From Flavobacterium sp. IB48 (lineage in GTDB: Bacteria; Bacteroidota; Bacteroidia; Flavobacteriales; Flavobacteriaceae): DNA of 64,000 bases. A program made the position numbers and the translations under genes. Positions 26,382 to 34,828 of the stretch are shown in pieces (position 1 is the stretch's first letter; every line of letters begins with the position of its first letter). The notes under the pieces are model-generated. The model was not told where the DNA came from. It saw only the letters and a program-made list of their open reading frames with translations, and searched no databases. The stretch lies in NCBI RefSeq assembly GCF_016405855.1, contig NZ_JAEFCA010000004.1:282075-346074 (forward strand), written 5' to 3'.

Positions 26382-26933
26382 TTATTTTAAATTTTCTCTT
26401 CGTTTCTTAATAATTCTCTGAAAAGCAGATGGAGTAATACCAGTTGTATTTTTAAACTGTGTACTCAAATGCGCAACACTAGAATAATTTAGTAAAAAAG
26501 CAATTTCAGTCAAACTCATTTCATTGATAATGATTAGCTGTTTTGCTCTTTCAATTTTCTGTAAAATAATAAAATTTTCTATAGAAGAGTATGTTACTTC
26601 TGAGAAAACATTAGATAAATATCCGTAGCTGTGGTTTAGCTTCTCTGCCAAAAACACAGAACTTTTGTAATTATTGCTATCATCCATAAATACAAGCTCA
26701 ATAATCGCATCTTTTATTTTTTGGACAAGTACACTTTTTTGATTTTCAACTACTTCAAAACCGCAAGGAGCCAATTTAGTTTTTAATTTCTCCAATGCTT
26801 CGGCATCAAGATTGTCTTCAATCTCAATTTCTCCAAATCCTAGAGTTGTAAAATTTATATTGTTTTCTTCTAAGTTTTGTTTTAAATAAAGAGAGCAAAT
26901 GGTATTGATATCGAACTTTATAAATAGTTTCAT
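26382..26933 (-). CDS. AraC-family regulator with small N-terminal domain
   Basis: 183 aa. Residues 1-75 form a small alpha/beta domain (MKLFIKFDINTICSLYLKQNLEE) that resembles ferredoxin-like ligand domains seen in short Bacteroidota AraC proteins. Residues about 80-180 are the double HTH: SSVFLAEKLNHSYGYLSNVFSE and MSLTEIAFLLNYSSVAHLSTQFKNTTGITPSAF. First gene of the operon with the response regulator and kinase, hence a candidate output or regulator of that pathway. Confidence 0.82.
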   Translation of the reverse strand: MKLFIKFDINTICSLYLKQNLEENNINFTTLGFGEIEIEDNLDAEALEKLKTKLAPCGFEVVENQKSVLVQKIKDAIIELVFMDDSNNYKSSVFLAEKLNHSYGYLSNVFSEVTYSSIENFIILQKIERAKQLIIINEMSLTEIAFLLNYSSVAHLSTQFKNTTGITPSAFQRIIKKRRENLK

Positions 26934-27090
26934 TTTATAGAAATTTGGTTAAAGATACTTATTTTATTTGGTGTTTTTGCTTTTAAATAGCATAGAATTA
27001 CATGAAAATGTGATTTTAAAATAAATTTTTCAAAAAAATACCGCCTAATATTTTTACTAGACGGTATTTCCCTGATTGAGTTGTAAGGAT

Positions 27091-27276
27091 TTACAATTCT
27101 GACAGGATTTGATGAAATTCCTCTTTTGTTTTTCCCAGTTTTTTCTGAAGTCTTCCGTACATTTCGTCTTCTTTTCCTTCAGCAAACATCAAATCATCAT
27201 CTGTTAGAGTTGCAAACTTTTGTTTCAGTTTACCTTTCAGCTCATTCCAGTTTCCTTTTATTTCTGTAGTATTCAT
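27091..27276 (-). CDS. CsbD-family stress protein
   Basis: 61 aa with the CsbD signature: [22 protein letters not shown] near the start and [14 protein letters not shown] at the end. CsbD proteins are highly expressed under general stress; their mechanism is unknown. Lies between the AraC gene and dps, consistent with a stress regulon. Confidence 0.88.
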   Translation of the reverse strand: MNTTEIKGNWNELKGKLKQKFATLTDDDLMFAEGKEDEMYGRLQKKLGKTKEEFHQILSEL

Positions 27277-27384
27277 GGTATCTCTTTTTTGTCATTTATT
27301 GTATTGTAAAATTGCAACTTCTCAAACAACATTTTGTTACATTTATTTTTTGGACTGTTGCATAATTTTCATTTTTTATGCCTG

Positions 27385-27858
27385 TTATTCCTGATATCGT
27401 CTCAGAATCCAAGCCATTTTTTCGTGTTCTTGCAGTAATCCTGTCACAAAATCGGCAGAACCTATATCATTATTTTCACTCTCAAAAATCGGAATATAGC
27501 CTCTAAATTCTGTAACCAATTGTTCATGGTTTTCTAAAAGTTCAGACAGCATATTTTTTTGCGAAGCATATTCTTTTGGAGATTCTTTTAAGGTAGAGTT
27601 ATCTATAAACTCTTTCATTGTTCCAATCGTTTTTTCTCCCAACTGATTAATGCGTTCTGCAACTTCATCAATATTAGCCTCAAGCACGCGATATTGCTCT
27701 TCAAACAATTTATGCAGTTCCATAAAACTATTTCCAGAAATATTCCAGTGAAATTTTCTTGTTTTTACGTACAATGTCATTTCATTAGACAAAATCGTAG
27801 CCAGTATAGAGGCACTCTTTTTTAGGTTCTTTGGTGTAATTCCGATATTTGGGTTCAT
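27385..27858 (-). CDS. dps: Dps-type DNA protection ferritin
   Basis: 157 aa, standard Dps length. The dodecamer oxidises Fe2+ with peroxide and shields DNA. The inter-subunit ferroxidase residues are visible with family spacing: His37 (KFHWNI), His49 (FMELHK), Asp64 and Glu68 (EANIDEVAERI). No long basic N-terminal tail, so DNA binding by that route is unlikely. Its stress neighbours (CsbD, AraC, YtxH) fit an oxidative or stationary-phase role. Confidence 0.92.
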   Translation of the reverse strand: MNPNIGITPKNLKKSASILATILSNEMTLYVKTRKFHWNISGNSFMELHKLFEEQYRVLEANIDEVAERINQLGEKTIGTMKEFIDNSTLKESPKEYASQKNMLSELLENHEQLVTEFRGYIPIFESENNDIGSADFVTGLLQEHEKMAWILRRYQE

Positions 27859-28051
27859 AACTGTCTTTTTAAAGGGTTTATTTCAAAGTTACTTTCAAAT
27901 TCAACCTTTTTATTACACAATTTTGTATAGATATTGCAGAAATTCAATGCATTAGTTAAATAGTTAGGAAACCGAACAATTAAATAATTTACTCTTTGAC
28001 GCCATTTCGGCCATTTGCAATTAACCATTTACAATTCACAATTATAATTTG

Positions 28052-28059
28052 TAATTTTG
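28052..28059 (+). promoter_or_regulatory. pyrF promoter -7 box
   Basis: TAATTTTG, a TAnnTTTG match, 20 bases before the preferred pyrF ATG at 28080. Confidence 0.5.
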
Positions 28060-28079
28060 CCGCACTAGCAAAATACAAT

Positions 28080-28901
28080 ATGACAACACAACAACTACAC
28101 GAACAAATTCTTCAAAAAAAATCATTTTTATGCGTTGGCTTAGATCCTGATTTGACAAAAATACCGCAGCATTTATTAGAAACAGAAGATCCTATTTTTG
28201 AGTTTAATAAAGCTATAATCGATGCAACTCACGATTTAACCGTGGGATACAAACCAAATACAGCTTTTTTTGAAGCATATGGAATAAAAGGCTGGATGTC
28301 TTTGCAAAAAACAATCAATTATATCAACGAAAATTATCCTGATATTTTTACGATTGCAGATGCAAAACGCGGAGATATAGGAAATACTTCTAGCATGTAT
28401 GCAAAAGCTTTTTTTGAAGATCTAAATTTTGATAGTGTAACGGTTGCTCCATATATGGGCAAGGATTCTGTTGAGCCTTTTCTAGCATTCGAAAATAAAC
28501 ATACTATTATGTTGGCTTTAACTTCTAACGAGGGCGCTTTCGATTTTCAGACTTTAGATACTGGTGGAAAAGAATTGTACAAAAAAGTTCTAGAGACTTC
28601 TAAAACTTGGAAAAACAGCGAAAATTTAATGTATGTTGTTGGTGCAACAAAAGCAGAATATTTTGCAGAAATTAGAAAAATTGTTCCAGACAGTTTCTTA
28701 TTGGTTCCCGGAATTGGCGCTCAAGGCGGAAGTTTATCTGAAGTATGCAAATATGGAATGAATGATAAAGTGGGACTTTTGGTAAATTCGGCAAGAGCTA
28801 TCATCTACGCTTCAAAAGGAACCGATTTTGCAGAGAAGGCTAGAGAAGAAGCTTTGAAAGTACAGCAGGAAATGGCTGAGATTATTGATTCTAAGTCTTA
28901 G
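28080..28901 (+). CDS. pyrF: Orotidine 5'-phosphate decarboxylase (type 2)
   Basis: 273 aa from ATG 28080 (MTTQQLHEQ), preferred over an in-frame ATG at 27996 because a promoter box lies between the two. It converts OMP to UMP in pyrimidine synthesis. The catalytic Asp-Lys-Asp set is in [11 protein letters not shown] (Asp94, Lys96, Asp99); substrate-loop motifs include CVGLDPD near residue 18 and VPGIGAQGG near 220. The length matches the longer type 2 subfamily. Monocistronic. Confidence 0.94.
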   Translation: MTTQQLHEQILQKKSFLCVGLDPDLTKIPQHLLETEDPIFEFNKAIIDATHDLTVGYKPNTAFFEAYGIKGWMSLQKTINYINENYPDIFTIADAKRGDIGNTSSMYAKAFFEDLNFDSVTVAPYMGKDSVEPFLAFENKHTIMLALTSNEGAFDFQTLDTGGKELYKKVLETSKTWKNSENLMYVVGATKAEYFAEIRKIVPDSFLLVPGIGAQGGSLSEVCKYGMNDKVGLLVNSARAIIYASKGTDFAEKAREEALKVQQEMAEIIDSKS

Positions 28902-29110
28902 GTTTAAAGTTAGCTTTGAACATAGTTTTAACGCAAAGTGCACAAAGGTTTTCGCAAAGTTTTATCTTTTTGAATTAAAGTTTTTTTAAGTTCTCAAAGC
29001 ATAGATAAAGCAATACTTAAATTTTTCTTTGAGAACTTAAAAGACTTTTTACAAGATTACAGATAATTTCTTTGTGCACTTTGCGAAAAAACTTAGCGCA
29101 CTTTGCGTTA
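28902..29110. repeat. 'cgcaaag' palindromic repeat
   Basis: The element 'aacgcaaagtgcacaaagg' at about 28930-28950 is mirrored by 'ctttgtgcactttgcg' at 29071-29086 and 'cgcactttgcgtt' near 29097. The same family recurs at about 29973-30085 and throughout 47880-50230. Confidence 0.7.
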
Positions 29111-29111
29111 A

Positions 29112-29131
29112 AACACACACACACACACACA
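29112..29131. repeat. (AC)9 dinucleotide run
   Basis: Nine AC units ending 10 bases before the ATG of the binding-protein gene at 29141. Slippage here could alter the leader but not the reading frame. Confidence 0.8.
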
Positions 29132-29140
29132 TCAACAATT

Positions 29141-29941
29141 ATGAAGCAAATAAAAGACCAGCTAGGTACTTTACATTCTTTTGAAACTGCTCCAAAACGT
29201 ATTATTTCGCTTGTACCTTCTCAAACCGAATTATTATATGATTTAGGTTTGGAAGAAAAAATTATCGGAATAACTAAGTTCTGCGTTCATCCGTTTCATT
29301 TTAAATCTACCAAAAAGACTGTTGGCGGTACTAAGAAAATTCATTTCGAGAAAATCAAGATTCTTGAGCCAGATATTATTATTTGCAATAAAGAAGAAAA
29401 CACGCAAGAAATTGTAGAGCAGTTAAGGGCAATCTGCCCAGTTTGGGTAACAAATATCGTTTCTATTGAAGATAATTTCCAGATGATTTCAGATTTCGGA
29501 CAATTATTCAACTGTAGAACCGAAGCGCAAAAATGGAACGATAAGTTGGCTTTCGCCTTGAGCGATTTCAAAAATTATATTCAGAATATAAAAGAAAAGA
29601 AAGCGGCTTATTTTATTTGGAAAAATCCATATATGGTTGCAGGAAAGGATACCTATATAAATGAACTGCTTAAACTGAATCATTTTAAAAATATTTACGA
29701 AGACAAAGGACGTTATCCCGAAATTGAATTAAAGAAAATGCGTATTGAAGGCGATCCTGATATTGTTTTTCTTTCTTCAGAACCTTATCCTTTTAAAGAA
29801 GAAGATGCTTTTGAAATTGGAAGATTTACGCATCATGCCAAAACCATTTTTGTCGATGGCGAAATGTTTTCCTGGCATGGCAGTAGATTGTTAAAAGCAT
29901 TTCAATATTTTAAATTACTTCACGAAAGATTAAAGAATTAG
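29141..29941 (+). CDS. Helical-backbone metal receptor (BtuF/FhuD-like binding protein)
   Basis: 266 aa from ATG 29141; an upstream in-frame ATG would run through the AC repeat. The fold is of type III periplasmic binding proteins: KRIISLVPSQTELLYDLGL near the start, KFCVHP, VGGTKKIHFEKIKILEPDIII, and a C-terminal GSRLLKAFQYF. Related proteins bind cobalamin or siderophore-iron. Odd: no signal peptide is visible, so it may act in the cytosol, or export may need another start (unresolved). No transporter genes are adjacent. Confidence 0.72.
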   Translation: MKQIKDQLGTLHSFETAPKRIISLVPSQTELLYDLGLEEKIIGITKFCVHPFHFKSTKKTVGGTKKIHFEKIKILEPDIIICNKEENTQEIVEQLRAICPVWVTNIVSIEDNFQMISDFGQLFNCRTEAQKWNDKLAFALSDFKNYIQNIKEKKAAYFIWKNPYMVAGKDTYINELLKLNHFKNIYEDKGRYPEIELKKMRIEGDPDIVFLSSEPYPFKEEDAFEIGRFTHHAKTIFVDGEMFSWHGSRLLKAFQYFKLLHERLKN

Positions 29942-30130
29942 TTTTTGTTTGTTTCAGGTTTTTAGAAACTTAAACGCAAACTATGCTAAGTTATACGCAA
30001 AGTTCGCAAAGCTTTTTTTATTGCTTTGCGAACTTTGCGTTTTATTTAAAAACCTTGCAAAAGACCTTGCGCTCTTTGCGGTTAAAATAAGTTCAAAGTA
30101 AAGCAGTAAGCAACAAAAAGCTTGAAATAA
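29942..30130. repeat. 'gcaaagttcgcaaagc' palindrome region
   Basis: About 29973-30085 contains inverted copies of the cgcaaagttcgcaaag element (for example 'gcaaagttcgcaaagc' and 'gctttgcgaactttgcg'), capable of forming a long hairpin. No gene. Confidence 0.7.
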
Positions 30131-30132
30131 AA

Positions 30133-30280
30133 AATGCCGGTATCTCGAAGACGCCGGCATTATTTAACTAACCAAAACCAAAATAATAAATAACCAGTTT
30201 ATTACACTACAAATGTCCGAAATAAATAAACCTTATGCTGTTAAGGTCTTGTTATTACTTTGTTGAAAATAAGTTAATGT
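30133..30280 (+). ncRNA. Duplicated structured element, copy 1
   Basis: First of two direct copies (offset 270 bases). It starts with a hairpin ATGCCGGT...GCCGGCAT (30134-30141/30153-30160), followed by an A/C-rich stretch, an ATG with a 17-codon frame (30213-30266) and a second hairpin CCTTA-TGCTGT-TAAGG (30231-30246). Differences from copy 2 keep both stems through G-U pairs only if the plus strand is transcribed. Could be a small RNA, a leader peptide or a regulatory mRNA leader; unproven. Confidence 0.45.
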
Positions 30281-30402
30281 ATATTTTGAAAAAGTTTGCA
30301 ATACAGAAAATGTACGCTTTTGGTAAGTAAACCAAGAAGAAAATAAGGTAAACTTGAAATTAAGAAAACCCAAAACATGAAACCAAATGATGATAAAAAA
30401 AG

Positions 30403-30550
30403 AATGCCGGCATCTCGAAGAAGCCGGCATCATTTAACTAACCAAAACCAAAATAATAAATAACCAGTTTATTACACTACAAATGTCCGACATATATCAA
30501 TCTTATGCTGTTAAGGTTTTGTTATTACTTTGTTGAGCATACGTTAAGAT
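30403..30550 (+). ncRNA. Duplicated structured element, copy 2
   Basis: Second copy of the element at 30133. Hairpin ATGCCGGC/GCCGGCAT is a perfect 8-bp stem here; the second stem is TCTTA/TAAGG. The short frame at 30483-30536 encodes a 17-residue peptide ending VLLLLC, as in copy 1. On the minus strand the first hairpin is followed by a T-run (terminator-like), so the strand assignment is not certain. Confidence 0.45.
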
Positions 30551-30720
30551 TTTTTAGATCGTCGTTTTGAGCTTTCTGCAGTGCTAAATAATCTCAATTT
30601 ATCAAAATTTACTAATTCTCAGTTTTATTTAGAAATTTGACAAAGGCCATTTTGCTATCCTGATAACGTTTTTAAGTGTTTAGATGCTGAAACTCCTAAT
30701 ATGGAAAGATTGTGAAAAAA
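30551..30720. other. Gap without recognisable feature
   Basis: AT-rich, with no hairpin, repeat or ORF I can support, between the duplicated element and the purU terminator. Confidence 0.4.
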
Positions 30721-30724
30721 AAAT

Positions 30725-30754
30725 AACCCGACAGGATTTAAAACCTATCGGGTT
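30725..30754 (-). terminator. Hairpin downstream of purU
   Basis: AACCCGACAGG pairs with CCTATCGGGTT with one mismatch; a near-identical stem recurs at 55024-55054. No strong T-run on the plus side; on the minus side it is followed by 'attttttttt'-like sequence. Confidence 0.65.
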
Positions 30755-30805
30755 AAATTATATTCAAAGATTAGAAAATCTTAGAGTTCTTAGTAATTTT
30801 GAACC

Positions 30806-31660
30806 TTAAGAAAAAACAACAGTTTTATTGCTATAAACCATAGTTTTTCTTTCGGCATGCAATTTAATAGCTCTTGCTAAAACAATGCGTTCCAAATCAC
30901 GACCTTTCATGATAAAATCTTCTACAGAGTGAATATGAGAAACTCTTGCGATATCTTGCTCGATAATCGGACCTTCATCCAATTCTTCTGTTACGTAGTG
31001 GCTTGTTGCACCAATAATTTTTACACCGCGTTTAAAAGCCGAGTGATAAGGTTTTGCACCTGGAAAAGCAGGTAAGAACGAATGGTGGATATTAATAATT
31101 TTATTTTCGTAAAGCGAAATCACTTTTGGAGTAACAATCTGCATGTAACGCGCCAAAACGATAAAATTGATTTGATATCTTTTTAAAAGTTCTATCTGTC
31201 TAGCTTCACCTTCTTCTTTATTGTCTTTTGTAAAAGGAACATAGTGAAACGGAATATCAAAACGTTCTGCAATTGAACGTAAATCATTATGATTGCTTAT
31301 TATCATAGGAATTTCGACTCCTAATTCATCTGCGCTGTAACGGCCTAAAATGTCAAATAAACAATGATCATATTTAGAAACAAACAAAGCCATTTTAGGT
31401 TTTTGTTCCTGATTGTACAAATCCCAAGACATATTGAAATCGGCAGCAATAGTCTTGCTGAATTTTTCTTTTATGTGGTCAATATTACTGCTCTGATTGG
31501 TAAATTCACATTCTAAACGCATGAAAAATACATTTTGCTCTACATCGACATGCTGGTCAATGTAAGTAATGTTTCCTTCTACCTTAGCAATAAAAGTAGT
31601 CACTGCAGCAATAATTCCTTTTTGGTCTTTGCAGTGAATAAGTATCGTTATTTTTTGCAT
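30806..31660 (-). CDS. purU: Formyltetrahydrofolate deformylase
   Basis: 284 aa. It hydrolyses 10-formyl-THF to THF and formate, balancing the one-carbon pool. Residues 1-80 are an ACT regulatory domain (ITILIHCKDQKGIIAAVT), then a formyltransferase-fold catalytic domain with the Asn-His-Asp set in NIHHSFLPAFPGAKPYH and ELDEGPIIEQD. The length is standard. Monocistronic, flanked by DUF4197 upstream. Confidence 0.93.
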   Translation of the reverse strand: MQKITILIHCKDQKGIIAAVTTFIAKVEGNITYIDQHVDVEQNVFFMRLECEFTNQSSNIDHIKEKFSKTIAADFNMSWDLYNQEQKPKMALFVSKYDHCLFDILGRYSADELGVEIPMIISNHNDLRSIAERFDIPFHYVPFTKDNKEEGEARQIELLKRYQINFIVLARYMQIVTPKVISLYENKIINIHHSFLPAFPGAKPYHSAFKRGVKIIGATSHYVTEELDEGPIIEQDIARVSHIHSVEDFIMKGRDLERIVLARAIKLHAERKTMVYSNKTVVFS

Positions 31661-31757
31661 TTTGGTCGTTTTGTTTTTGATTTTTCAGTTAATTATACAA
31701 GATTCATTAGTAAAAAACTTTGAACCTTTAGCTCTATTTCTTTGAGCCTTAAAAAAA

Positions 31758-32477
31758 TTATTTTCCGTCCTGAAGAGCAAAAACACTTTTTAATAAAGGC
31801 GTTGTTCTTGCAGAGATATTATTTCTAATTTCCTTTTCTTCTACGGCAATCATTTTAAAAACACCAGATAAAGCTTGATTGGTTGTATAATCAGTTAAAT
31901 CTGGATTTACTTTTTTTACTAGCGGAATAGTGTTGTATTTCGTTATGATGTTTTTCCAAACGGCATCTGCGCCTACTTTTTCGAAAGAGCTTTTAATTAC
32001 GGGATTAAATTTGGCATATAATGCAGTTGTTGTACTGCCTTGCAAATAAGTTGTTGCTGCACTATCATTTCCTAAAAGAATGTTCTTAGCATCAGTAAAT
32101 GACATGTTTTTTACAGCAGAAACAAAGATCGGGGTTGCTTCTTTTACAGCATCTTCTGCAGCGCGATTCATCATTTTGATTCCTTCATCTGCAAGAGAGC
32201 TTAATCCAACTTTACGAAGGGTTGCATCTACTTTTTGAAGCTCTTCTGGCATTAAAATTTTTACAGCTTCATTCTTGTAAAATCCATCTACTGCGGTTAA
32301 TTTGCTTACTTGTTCTGTAATTCCTTTGTTTAACGCTTCTTTTAAACCAGAAGCAATATCAACTCCTCCAACTCCCGGAAGCTGAGAAGATATTTGAGGC
32401 AATTGATTTAAAGTCTGTTGTACCTGTGCGCAAGAAGTAAGCGAAAACGTAACGGCTAATAGTAAAATCTTTTTCAT
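31758..32477 (-). CDS. DUF4197 lipoprotein
   Basis: 239 aa; lipobox Cys16 in LLAVTFSLTSC. The mature protein is helical with GVDIASGLKEALNKGI, KILMPEELQKV and LNRAAEDAVKEA-like segments, typical of DUF4197. The family is widespread in Gram-negative bacteria; function unknown. Monocistronic. Confidence 0.82.
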   Translation of the reverse strand: MKKILLLAVTFSLTSCAQVQQTLNQLPQISSQLPGVGGVDIASGLKEALNKGITEQVSKLTAVDGFYKNEAVKILMPEELQKVDATLRKVGLSSLADEGIKMMNRAAEDAVKEATPIFVSAVKNMSFTDAKNILLGNDSAATTYLQGSTTTALYAKFNPVIKSSFEKVGADAVWKNIITKYNTIPLVKKVNPDLTDYTTNQALSGVFKMIAVEEKEIRNNISARTTPLLKSVFALQDGK

Positions 32478-32624
32478 TATGGGGTTTTATTTAAGTTTCA
32501 AAAGTACTACTTATTCAAAAACAACGCCACAATTTTATTAAGAGAGAAGAAAGATTTTGTTTGATAACTAACACAAATTACAATTGTTTAAAAACGAGAG
32601 AAAAATTACAAGCAGAAATAGATT

Positions 32625-33062
32625 TTAAATATTTTTTGAGTTCTTTTTCCATTGGAAAAGCAAATCTTCAAAAAAAGATTTTACTTCTGTTTTTTTTCCA
32701 TCAACACTAACTTTAAATGTACTTTTGTCCTTTTTTGTAATAAGCGCATAAGGACAATAAGTTACACCTGCATAATTTACTGTGTCAATTTTTATAATAT
32801 CATTATAAAATGCAAAAACTACTTCATTTCTTTCCATTTTTCGTTTATCAATCCAGTAAGAGGCAACTCTTTTATTAGTGAAAAAGTTACCAGCTGTTTC
32901 TTTGGTGTTTTCACTATAAAATTTGTAGATAGTTTCGTCTTTGTCAAGTAGATTCAAACTTTTTATAAAATTTAGATCTTTTTTATTTAAGCTTGATTGA
33001 GTTTCAATTTTATTGCATGAAATAAAACAGACTAAAAACAAAAGGAAAAAATATTTCTCCAT
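32625..33062 (-). CDS. Lipoprotein of unknown function
   Basis: 145 aa with a lipoprotein signal (FFLLFLVCFISC). The mature part has a short helical start and beta-rich rest (ASYWIDKRKMERNEVVFAF, VTYCPYALITKKD). I do not recognise the family. It lies 4 bases after the Coa1-like gene, so the two are an operon. Confidence 0.55.
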   Translation of the reverse strand: MEKYFFLLFLVCFISCNKIETQSSLNKKDLNFIKSLNLLDKDETIYKFYSENTKETAGNFFTNKRVASYWIDKRKMERNEVVFAFYNDIIKIDTVNYAGVTYCPYALITKKDKSTFKVSVDGKKTEVKSFFEDLLFQWKKNSKNI

Positions 33063-33066
33063 AAAA

Positions 33067-33489
33067 TTACTTTTTCAAAAGATCAATTTTCTCATTTGTT
33101 TTCTCAATGTAGACCGACATTTCGCTGTATTTCCATGTACCTCTTTTTTCGCCTACAACAAATAAAGTTCCTTTGCCTTTTGGACCTTTAAGTGGAACTT
33201 GTACATCGCAAGTTCGTATGTTATTATGCGAAGTCACAGTTCCAGAAACCATTCCGTCTGTTTCTACAGGAGATCCGAGTTTTTCAACTACAAGTTTGTT
33301 ATTTTCTACGGCTATCATAGATTCTTTATAAGCTTCAGAATCTTTAAGTACTGAAGTTACTTCATAGAAAACTCCTCCAATAAATAAAGCGACTAATACT
33401 AAAAGAGTTAAACATCCGCTAGGAATAAGCCATTTCCAGTTTCGGTTTAGCCAGCTTTGTTTTTGTACTAACTCGTTTGAATCTTCCAT
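33067..33489 (-). CDS. Coa1-like (cytochrome oxidase assembly factor) membrane protein
   Basis: 140 aa. An aromatic-rich N-terminal part (NRNWKWLIPSGCLTLLVLVALFIGGVFY) is one TM helix; the soluble domain has SVLKDSEAYKESMIAVENN, LGSPVETDGMVSGTVTS and VPLKGPKGKGTLFVVG, a pattern like the Coa1 family. In mitochondria Coa1 aids cytochrome oxidase assembly; many bacterial members are of unknown role. Translationally close to the downstream lipoprotein gene. Confidence 0.68.
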   Translation of the reverse strand: MEDSNELVQKQSWLNRNWKWLIPSGCLTLLVLVALFIGGVFYEVTSVLKDSEAYKESMIAVENNKLVVEKLGSPVETDGMVSGTVTSHNNIRTCDVQVPLKGPKGKGTLFVVGEKRGTWKYSEMSVYIEKTNEKIDLLKK

Positions 33490-33673
33490 AAAGTTGAGTT
33501 TTTAGGTGAAAATAACAGAAGCTAAAATAAGGATAAAATCTTATGTATTTCATGTTTTTAAATTAAAACTATTGATTTTTAGATCTTTATTAGAATTGGT
33601 TTTTGTATGAATTTGAAAAAAAAATCATCTCATAAAAAAATGAGATGATTTTAAGTTTTTTTTTGAGACTTTA

Positions 33674-34021
33674 TTAGTATGATAATTTAGATTGAGGCTT
33701 GTAAATTGGGCTATTGGTGTTTAAATCTTCTAACATAGTTTCTGTATAATCTTTTCCGCCTTTCATTAAATAAAAAAATGACATTATAATATAAATTGGA
33801 GCCAAAGGAAAAATGCGCAAGCTTAGCGATAAATTCAAAAAAAAGTGTTTAATAGCATATTTGAATGTACTTTCATTTGGTCGAATAAAATAGATATTAG
33901 TTTCTTTAATCCTTTTTACCATTTTAGAAATAATAAATGGAAAAATGATAAACTTTCCTCCTTGCTGAATTAAAAGATTTATTTCAAATGGCGTAAGACC
34001 TTCTATATTATTTGTTTTCAT
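33674..34021 (-). CDS. Small hypothetical protein, intact member of a duplicated pair
   Basis: 115 aa, not recognised. The N-terminus MKTNNIEGLTPFEINLLIQQGG is followed by a hydrophobic-basic core, a FFLNLSLSLRIFPLAPIYIIM membrane-like segment and a GGKDYTETMLEDLN tail. A second, broken copy lies about 300 bases upstream (34325-34660). Function unknown. Confidence 0.6.
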   Translation of the reverse strand: MKTNNIEGLTPFEINLLIQQGGKFIIFPFIISKMVKRIKETNIYFIRPNESTFKYAIKHFFLNLSLSLRIFPLAPIYIIMSFFYLMKGGKDYTETMLEDLNTNSPIYKPQSKLSY

Positions 34022-34324
34022 AATGGTTTAATTTTTAAACGGTTATAAAAAAAATGTGGCTAAACAATAAAGCAAAAGAAGAAAAAAAGTTAAAATAATA
34101 TTACCCTTAAAAGATTTAAGAATAACATTTTACGTTATTTCTAATATACTAATAGTAAATTTTTATGTTTTCTGTTGAGTAAAAAAGGCATCTTGCAAAG
34201 TGAATAAAATGATTTCAGATTGTAATTTTTTCAAGAGCAAAAAGCAATTCGTTTGTTTCAATCGTGCTTTTAAATTGCTTTTTTGCCTTGAAAAATTATA
34301 ATTTGTTTGGGACAAAAAAGGGCT
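34022..34324. other. Gap with an imperfect long hairpin
   Basis: 34232-34290 forms caag-a-GCAAAAAGCAATT paired with AAATTGCTTTTTTGC-c-ttg, downstream of the broken gene copy and upstream of the intact one. It may act as a weak terminator. The rest is featureless AT-rich sequence. Confidence 0.45.
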
Positions 34325-34660
34325 TTAAACGTATTGCAAGCAATATAAATTTGGATTGTAAATTGGATTGACTCGATTTAAATCGGCCAATACTTTACTT
34401 GTATAATCTTTACCGCCTATTGCCAGATAAAATAAAGATTTTGAAATATAAAATGGTCTTAAAGGAAAGTCTCGCCATCTATTCGAGATATTTTAAAAAA
34501 AATGCTTTAAGGTATATTTGAATATTTTTTCTTTAGGGCGAACAAAATAAATGCTTTTAAGTTTAGACATTATATTAGGAAACATTACAAATCTTCCGCC
34601 TTGTTGTATCAACAAATTAATTTCAAAAAGTGTTAATCCCTCAATGTTTTCAGTTTTCAT
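34325..34660 (-). pseudogene. Broken paralogue of the 115-aa hypothetical gene
   Basis: Reading from ATG 34660 gives MKTENIEGLTLFEINLLIQQ..., close to the gene at 33674. After KHFF an in-frame TAA stop occurs where the intact copy has Leu; beyond it the same frame continues RDFPLRPFYI...GGKDYTSKVLADLN to the normal end. So a single nonsense change, not a frameshift, disrupts it. A remnant of tandem duplication; readthrough is possible but unlikely. Confidence 0.75.
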
Positions 34661-34774
34661 GATCAATAAAAATTAGTGGTATTAATATGAGACAAAGGTA
34701 TAGAGCGATTAAATATATTTTTAGACCTAAAAGATTCAAAAACAGCACATTAAGGTTTTTTTATTGACGAAAAA

Positions 34775-34809
34775 AAAATCGGAAGCCCACATTGTGAGCT
34801 TCCGATTTT
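34775..34809 (-). terminator. Terminator of the L,D-transpeptidase gene
   Basis: AAAATCGGAAGC and GCTTCCGATTTT flank an 11-base loop, with a T-run on the minus strand. Confidence 0.85.
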
Positions 34810-34828
34810 ATGTTAATTCTAAATAGAA

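Noticed and set aside
30393-30499. 19-codon hydrophobic peptide on the minus strand (MSDICSVINWLFIILVLVS) resembling type I toxins
   Set aside because: The start codon is absent in the other copy of the element and the stem changes favour the plus strand; noted only as an alternative reading.
32652-32951. 99-aa plus-strand ORF
   Set aside because: Antisense shadow of the lipoprotein gene, phenylalanine-rich, no start context.
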